Assembly (NCBI GenBank): GCA_902788035.1
Contig: CADAIL010000013.1
Span: forward strand, 1 to 64,000
Direction of reading: 5' to 3'
DNA from: an uncultured Lachnospiraceae bacterium
Lineage (GTDB): Bacteria; Bacillota; Clostridia; Lachnospirales; Lachnospiraceae
DNA: 64,000 bases
Positions 59,335-64,000 of this stretch are shown here, piece by piece; position 1 is the stretch's first letter, and each line of letters opens with the position of its first letter. A program made the translations under genes and the position numbers. Under the pieces are notes generated by a model. That model had not been told where the DNA came from. It ran no database searches and saw only the letters and a list, made by a program, of their open reading frames with translations.

Positions 59335-60867
59335 ATGGCATTACCAATCAATGTGGAAGACTTAATTCATCAACGAAAAGTGGAGAGAACACGTATTGAA
59401 TATAAGGCAGACTGGAATCCCGAGCCGATCATTCATTCGATCACGGCCTTTGCCAATGATTTTGACAACATGGGCGGTGGTTATATACTAATCGGGGTGG
59501 AGGAAGTGAACGGCAGACCAAAACTGCCGCTTGAAGGTCTCGATCCTGATTCGATCGACGCGATCCAGATGGATCTCCTGAATAAATGCAATTTCATTGA
59601 ACCGCGCTGTATTCCTGTCGTAGAGCCCTATACGATTGACGGGAAAGATATTCTTGTTTTGTGGGTTCCCGGTGGTGAAGACCGCCCTTACAAATGCCCT
59701 GAAAAGGTATATACGCAAAAAGGCGGAGAAAAGAGTCCGAAGGCTTATTATATTCGAAAAGGCGCCCGCACACTAAAAGCTAATGCCCGGGAGGAACGCG
59801 AGCTGATCTCTTTGGCGCGAGACATTCCGTTTGATGACCGCATCAACTATCATGCCGATGTTGTCGATATGAAACCTGCCTTACTGGCCGATTATCTTCA
59901 TACTGTCGGAAGTGATCTTTACGAGAATGCATTAAACCGTTCTGTTGAAGAGGTTGCTACGGATATGCAGCTTGTCAGAGGTCCTTCAGAATATCGGAAA
60001 CCACTGAATGTCGGACTCATGTTTTTTAATGAACATCCGGAACAGTTCTTCTCGTTCGCACAGATTGAAGTCGTGGACAAGCCGGACCCGACCGGAATCG
60101 GCATGACAGAGAAAACCTTCAAAGGTCCTTTGGACCGCCAGCTTAGGGATGCCCTTGCTTATATCCGGAACTACATCATCAAAGAGTATGTCACTAAGGT
60201 ACCCGACAGTGAGCTTGCCGTTCGCGCATTCAACTGGCCTTATCAGGCCGTTGAGGAAGCTCTCAGCAACGCGGTTTATCACCGATCGTATCAGATACAT
60301 GAGCCGATCACAGTCACGATAACCCCGGAGAAGCTGGAAATATTAAGTCTTCCGGGGCCAGACCGCTCGATCACGGATGAACATCTCGAAAACCGTGTGC
60401 TGATATCAAGAAGATACAGGAACCGCCGTATCGGCGACTTTCTGAAAGAGCTGGATATTGTGGAAGGCCGGAACACCGGAGTGCCCCTCATTGTCAGCTC
60501 CATGAAGAATAACGGTTCCGGTCTGCCCGTCTTTGAAACCGATGAAGACCGAAGCTACTTTCTGACTGTGTTGCCGATCCACCCATACTTTATAAAAAGG
60601 CCGGACACTCATATTAGTGAACAGCCGGAGAAGGATTCCTCCCGCAGATCCAGGAATGAACTGCATCGTCTTATCATCGAATTGCTGAATACACAGGGGA
60701 ATCTATCTACAAACGAAATCGCATCAGCACTCGGTTATAAAAGGCGTACGAATACTTTGCGTGCTGTGATAAGTGAAATGTTAGAAACAGGAGAAGTGGC
60801 TTATCTTTATCCGGATAAACCAAACAGTAGAAATCAAAAAATCTGTCTTGCAAAAGCCAGAGAATAG
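59335..60867 (+). CDS. AlbA_2/Schlafen-like ATP-binding transcription regulator
   Basis: A 510-aa protein. Residues about 10-125 form the AlbA_2 domain (ERTRIEYKADWN, GGGYILIGVEE). Residues about 270-420 form a GHKL-like ATP-binding domain (EEALSNAVYHRSY, ENRVLISRRYRNRRIGDFL, EGRNTGVPLI). A C-terminal winged helix follows (LSTNEIASALGYKRRTNTLRAVISEML). The ATG has AAGGGAG 8 bp away. Family members are common on mobile elements and may bind the half-sites upstream. Confidence 0.85.
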   Translation: MALPINVEDLIHQRKVERTRIEYKADWNPEPIIHSITAFANDFDNMGGGYILIGVEEVNGRPKLPLEGLDPDSIDAIQMDLLNKCNFIEPRCIPVVEPYTIDGKDILVLWVPGGEDRPYKCPEKVYTQKGGEKSPKAYYIRKGARTLKANAREERELISLARDIPFDDRINYHADVVDMKPALLADYLHTVGSDLYENALNRSVEEVATDMQLVRGPSEYRKPLNVGLMFFNEHPEQFFSFAQIEVVDKPDPTGIGMTEKTFKGPLDRQLRDALAYIRNYIIKEYVTKVPDSELAVRAFNWPYQAVEEALSNAVYHRSYQIHEPITVTITPEKLEILSLPGPDRSITDEHLENRVLISRRYRNRRIGDFLKELDIVEGRNTGVPLIVSSMKNNGSGLPVFETDEDRSYFLTVLPIHPYFIKRPDTHISEQPEKDSSRRSRNELHRLIIELLNTQGNLSTNEIASALGYKRRTNTLRAVISEMLETGEVAYLYPDKPNSRNQKICLAKARE

Positions 60868-60899
60868 ATCAGACATTTAGGCAAAGGAGGAACCATGCT

Positions 60900-61733
60900 A
60901 TGTCTCAGGCATATCTTCCCGGCGATACGCGGCAGCGCATCCAGGACTTAATTAAAAACAGCAGCATCACCCAGGCCGAGCTGGCAGGCATCATCGGCCT
61001 TTCTGAAAGTGCGCTCAGCCGCTACCTGAAAGGCCAGACCCAGATGCTCGGCGACGGGTATATCATTAAGATTGCAAAGCACTTTAATGTATCCACAGAC
61101 TTCCTACTGGGAGAAACGGACATCCCGGATCGGAAGAATTATGATATTGAAGAATTGGGGCTTTCCGCAGAATCCGCGAAATTACTGTATACCGGAAAGA
61201 TCGATTCCGGCATCTTAAATCTGTTGCTCGAGAATCAGAAATTCGTGCACCTTATCCGCCTGCTTGCCCTCTATAAGGATGAAACTATGCTTGACGGCAT
61301 AAGGGCCGCAAATCAGAATTATACATTTCTGCGATCCCTCCTTATAGGCCAGGCCAGATTTCATCCCGAAGATGCTGCGACGGCCACAGACCTGGCACAG
61401 AAGATATCGGATCTCAAAACACCTCCGGTCTCCGCGGATACCGATGCAATAAGGACGGTCTTTATGCAGATCGTCGCGGATATAAAGGCAAGCGCTGCCG
61501 CTGAAAGCAAAAAATATCAGGCTGCTACTGCAGAAATACTGGAGGACTTCCGGAACACACTGACAAAAGGCGAGGAAGGATTTGACCTGAAATCTCTTAC
61601 TGTTGATGATATGGTGCAGGCCATCATGCATTATGCGAGACAAGAGAATTTCCCGCCAGATACTCTATCAAACCTGGAAGAGACTCTGACAGAATTGTTT
61701 GAATCCGCAAAGGAGCCCGGCAATGACGAATGA
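60900..61733 (+). CDS. XRE-family regulator
   Basis: A 277-aa protein with an N-terminal helix-turn-helix (SITQAELAGIIGLSESALSRYLKGQ, about 20-44) and a helical C-terminal part of unknown fold. AAAGGAGGAACC precedes the ATG. It overlaps the sigma factor gene by 11 bp and probably keeps the element quiet or signals through that sigma factor. Confidence 0.85.
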   Translation: MSQAYLPGDTRQRIQDLIKNSSITQAELAGIIGLSESALSRYLKGQTQMLGDGYIIKIAKHFNVSTDFLLGETDIPDRKNYDIEELGLSAESAKLLYTGKIDSGILNLLLENQKFVHLIRLLALYKDETMLDGIRAANQNYTFLRSLLIGQARFHPEDAATATDLAQKISDLKTPPVSADTDAIRTVFMQIVADIKASAAAESKKYQAATAEILEDFRNTLTKGEEGFDLKSLTVDDMVQAIMHYARQENFPPDTLSNLEETLTELFESAKEPGNDE

Positions 61734-62343
61734 GCAGCTCTGTTCTCTCGTCCGGGAAGGAGATAAAGCTGCCGAAGCAGCCCTGATTGAAAATGTCATG
61801 CCGTCCATCCGGATCACAGCCGCAAATATCCAAAAGCGTTATTCCGGCATCCTGCTTGAAACGGATGACCTGGTGCAGGAAGCCCTGATCGGAATGCTCC
61901 GGACCTTTAAGACGTATGACCCGGAAACCGGAAATCTGTTCCTGACCTATGCGCAGGCAATTGCAGAAAACGCGATGCTGGATTATGTGCGGAAATGTGC
62001 ATCTGCGATTCCGGTTTCCGGCAGCATTCTCAGTCTTGACGCTTCGCCGCCGGGATTTGATTCCGAAGCAAATATCACTTACGCAGATATTCTCCCAGAC
62101 GATTACGGCAAAAATCCTGAGCAGCTTTTTATCAGACAAGAGACCATTACAGAAGTCCGAAATGCCCTTGGGAAAATCTCTGATCGTGAACGGACCTATC
62201 TTCATTACCGCTTCGGTTTTCTCGATTATGTTCTTCATGATCAAAGCGAAACCGCCGCGCATTTTCATCTCAGTCTGAGCCGGGCAAGGCATACGGAAAA
62301 AGCCGCATTAAATAATGTCCGCCGCGCGCTCCCCGGGCAATAA
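61723..62343 (+). CDS. Sigma-70 family factor of the mobile element
   Basis: A 206-aa protein. Region 2 is visible (LLETDDLVQEALIGMLRTFKTYDPETGN...FLTYAQAIAENAMLDYVRK) and region 4 is near the C-terminus (ISDRERTYLHYRFGF...SETAAHFHLSLSRARHTEKAAL). AAAGGAGCCC precedes the ATG. It is coupled to the XRE gene. Confidence 0.82.
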   Translation: MTNEQLCSLVREGDKAAEAALIENVMPSIRITAANIQKRYSGILLETDDLVQEALIGMLRTFKTYDPETGNLFLTYAQAIAENAMLDYVRKCASAIPVSGSILSLDASPPGFDSEANITYADILPDDYGKNPEQLFIRQETITEVRNALGKISDRERTYLHYRFGFLDYVLHDQSETAAHFHLSLSRARHTEKAALNNVRRALPGQ

Positions 62344-62660
62344 TCGTTCCTTTCGTTTTTTCGATATACCTCCATTCCGCAGACCGTGCCGGTACAGGTC
62401 CCGTGACATACGTCACTTCGCCTGTACCTTTTCTTTGCTCAAGCTGCTCCCTCTACGGGAGCAGTCTTTCGCACATCTCGCGGCAAAGCCGCTTCGATGT
62501 ACGTTAGCCGTCGAATGTGCACTCGTGCCCTAAAGGACTAGCTTCGCGTCGCAAGCACGGTGCACGCTCTCCGGCTTTATCGCGCAAAATACGGAAACAG
62601 AACACGCATCAAAGGGGCGCGTTCTGTTTCCGTATTCGGTCTGCTTCATAAAAGTATAAC
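62344..62660. other. Hairpin-rich end of the mobile element
   Basis: About 300 bp without a gene but with several hairpins: GTGACATACGTCAC (62401-62414), CTGCTCCC/GGGAGCAG (about 62447-62466), CGGCAAAGCCG, and a long one at 62589-62607/62617-62635 (ATACGGAAACAGAAC arms, one mismatch). Such density suggests an origin, an attachment region or strong terminators. It borders the chromosomal TfoX gene. Confidence 0.5.
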
Positions 62661-62733
62661 ACACTAGACTTTCCCTGGAAAGTCGTGTGCCAAAAGGGAC
62701 GCTGTCCGCCTTTGGAATCCCCTGCCACGAAAC

Positions 62734-63059
62734 CTATGGTTTCTTTGGATTCTTCCTTTTCTTCTCCGGCAGTTCTTCCCACATGCTCCGAACCAACCCG
62801 CACAGGAACTCCCAGTTATCAACGTCATCCACCAGAAGCATCTCCTTCCCCCGTCATGAGGCATTTCCAGTTCTGCATCCAGCATCAGCTTCACTGCCAC
62901 CGGAACCGGCTTAACCAAAAGACTGTCATCGTATATCCCACCAAATACCCTTCCTCGATAATAAAGAATGTATTCGCCCATCATCGCCCGGCTGTTGACT
63001 TCATCCAAATCTGATAATTGCTCCAGAACAAAGTCCAGATACTCTTTTGTTGATGCCAT
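62734..63059 (-). pseudogene. TfoX N-terminal-like gene with a one-base frameshift
   Basis: The frame starts MASTKEYLDFVLEQLSDLDE and reads GGIYDDSLLVKPVP, typical TfoX/Sxy N-terminal domain, until residue ~71 (PHDGG). There the G5 tract (C5 at 62848-62852 on the plus strand) shifts the frame. In the -1 frame the sequence continues KEMLLVDDVDNWEFLCGLV and ends at TAG (62736-62734), as expected for the family. A sixth G would restore it. The unshifted ORF continues as a false C-terminus to 62664. GGATAGGAGGGAG precedes the ATG. Confidence 0.8.
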
Positions 63060-63069
63060 ACTCTCCCTC

Positions 63070-63822
63070 CTATCCGTTTACAAGCTTCAGGAACTTTTTA
63101 TCGTTCATCTGCTCATTCGTAATATATTTCCCGTCATGAAACAGCGCATAATTTGTAATCGGAGTCGGCGCATTCTGTGCTTCCTCCCTACTTTCAATAT
63201 GAATTGCATGGAAGGATATGTCATTCTCTTTAGCGGTCTGTTCCAAAACCGGAACATACTTTGCATTGAACGGGCACTGACTGGTATAGTACAGAACATA
63301 GCCTTTTTCTTCTACGTGTGGATGCTTTGCACATTCCTTGAACCCAGGCTTGTCTGCTTCCTTTCCAAAAGGCATATACCACAACTGGATTCCATTATCC
63401 GCTTCATCACACATAGTAAAACCTTTATATTTCAGGAACTTTGGATCAGCAAGGAAAGGCCTCTTCTTTGCCGCCGCCAGTATGCACAGCCCTTTCTTCC
63501 CCTTTTCTTTACTATCTTCGGTACAGGCATCCAGTAGATCCGTAGAGTATCCATGTCCCTTGAAGGAGCCGGACACCCACAGGCAGTCAATATACATATA
63601 TCCATCGGCATTGATCGGAACCCAGGCATTCTCAGCCGGAATATACTCAATAAAGCACTTTCCTCGCTCCACGCTCTTGAGAAAAACAAGTCCTTAATCA
63701 AATCTGTCTGCCAGCCACGCCTTCTTCGATGAAACCTGAACATCCTTATTATTGGAAATGGCACAGCAGATGTGTTCCTTTTCCAGATTATCCTTTGTAA
63801 CTCTGATGTACTCTATATGTTG
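63070..63822 (-). pseudogene. GNAT acetyltransferase/YoaP gene with an in-frame TAA
   Basis: The frame reads IEYIRVTKDNLEKEHICCAI and KKAWLADRFD, meets TAA at 63696-63694, then continues GLVFLKSVERGKCFIEYIPAENAW... to a normal end. The first ~115 residues are a GNAT domain (GHGYSTDLLDACTEDSKEKGKKG); the rest is a YoaP/thioredoxin-like domain with YTSQCPFNAKYV. TAA could come from GAA by one change. The start codon is not clear (no ATG before IEYI). An ATG-like restart at 63672 would leave a truncated enzyme. Confidence 0.7.
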
Positions 63823-63833
63823 AGTCCCCCTCT

Positions 63834-64000
63834 TTATAGATCAAATATACTCATCTGCGGATATTTCTCCGGCAGTTCACTCATAAACCTGAAACAATCC
63901 TCCGGACTTGACAGAACCCCGTTTGCTTTACAGATCCTTTGAAATATCTCAGTCAGTTTCCTGGCTTTGGAGCTTGGTAGTTCATACGCGTTTCCATATC
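63834..64000 (-). CDS. 3' end of an unknown gene (partial)
   Basis: An open frame runs in from the window edge and ends at TAA (63836-63834). It reads YGNAYELPSSKARKLTEIF..., then EDCFRFMSELPEKYPQMS and a short end. It is cotranscribed with the GNAT/YoaP gene, 12 bp downstream. A radical SAM repair-type protein is a guess from the tail only; the product is not recognised with confidence. Confidence 0.4.
   Translation of the reverse strand, partial: YGNAYELPSSKARKLTEIFQRICKANGVLSSPEDCFRFMSELPEKYPQMSIFDL

Larger units (their letters stand above)
50936..62640. mobile_element. Integrated mobilizable element (approximate limits)
   Basis: This block contains a large serine recombinase, MobV relaxase, CHC2 primase, D5-like helicase, XRE regulator, two sigma-like factors and an AlbA-type protein, mostly facing left. 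It has no type IV secretion genes, so it should be mobilised by a helper. The right limit is put at the long hairpin near 62589-62635 and the left before the sigma-like gene; exact attachment sites were not found. A second element (51671-53843) has inserted into it. Confidence 0.6.

Noticed and set aside
1..64000. tRNA genes as integration target of the mobile element
   Set aside because: No cloverleaf or CCA-ending T-arm pattern was seen on either strand at the element borders, though this was by eye only.

Overview
The window looks like a chromosomal segment of an anaerobic Firmicute of the class Clostridia, most likely family Lachnospiraceae. The reasons are strong AGGAGG ribosome-binding sites, a moderate base composition, a trehalose PTS, rhamnose catabolism genes, a MobV/serine-recombinase element, an MqsA/Panacea-type antitoxin, and many TTGxxx-17-TATAAT promoters. 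This is inference from gene content; there is no rRNA or other taxonomic marker. No tRNA or rRNA gene was recognised.

Region 1 (1-29480) is a type III-D CRISPR-Cas island bounded by two CRISPR arrays in the same orientation. Array 1 (133-765) has 9 repeats and array 2 (27282-28944) has 23. Each has its own repeat variant, and both are followed on the right by the same ~535-bp leader (766-1302 and 28945-29478). The leader side and the 8-nt ATTGACAC crRNA tag place crRNA transcription on the minus strand. The minus-strand operon cas10 - csm3-like - csx10 - double RAMP - csx19-like - TIGR03986-like RAMP (9402-1491) encodes the effector. Upstream are cas6, a small Csx15/Csx20-like protein, and a DUF3800-like/TPR protein. 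A Csx1-type CARF-HEPN RNase and a protein with two C-terminal membrane helices sit beside array 2. Cas10 has palm domains but no HD domain, so the expected logic is RNA recognition, cyclic oligoadenylate synthesis and Csx1 activation. No cas1 or cas2 is present.

Region 2 (about 13270-23460), inside the island, is a ten-kilobase cassette not typical of CRISPR loci. A GTPase-like protein and a GAP1-N-like protein are on the minus strand. Divergent from them is a plus-strand operon of an FHA-like membrane protein, a SEDS (FtsW/RodA) protein, a class B penicillin-binding protein with all catalytic motifs, an unknown 164-aa protein, a VirD4/TraG-like ATPase without membrane helices and with an altered P-loop, and a ClpP protease with an intact triad. 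This is the best candidate for an undescribed system: a possible envelope-acting conflict or stress module.

Region 3 (29850-48753) is ordinary chromosome. It holds DUF3592 and LURP-one-like genes, argF, a glycosyltransferase/DUF2142/DUF2304/SMR surface-sugar operon, rhaB-rhaD with an AraC regulator, an FKBP-type lipoprotein, a trehalose operon (treR, treP, treA) with four recognisable operator copies, a TetR regulator with a monooxygenase-like protein, and a lipoprotein.

Region 4 (49351-62640) starts with an MqsA/Panacea antitoxin gene next to an MqsR-like toxin gene broken by a nonsense codon. An integrated mobilizable element follows: sigma-like regulator, large serine recombinase, MobV relaxase, primase, D5-type helicase, AlbA-type ATP-binding regulator, XRE regulator and a second sigma factor. 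A nitrilase-resolvase insert interrupts it, flanked by diverged copies of the recombinase 3' end. Region 5 (62664-64000) is chromosome again, with a frameshifted TfoX gene, a GNAT/YoaP gene carrying a nonsense codon, and the 3' end of another gene.
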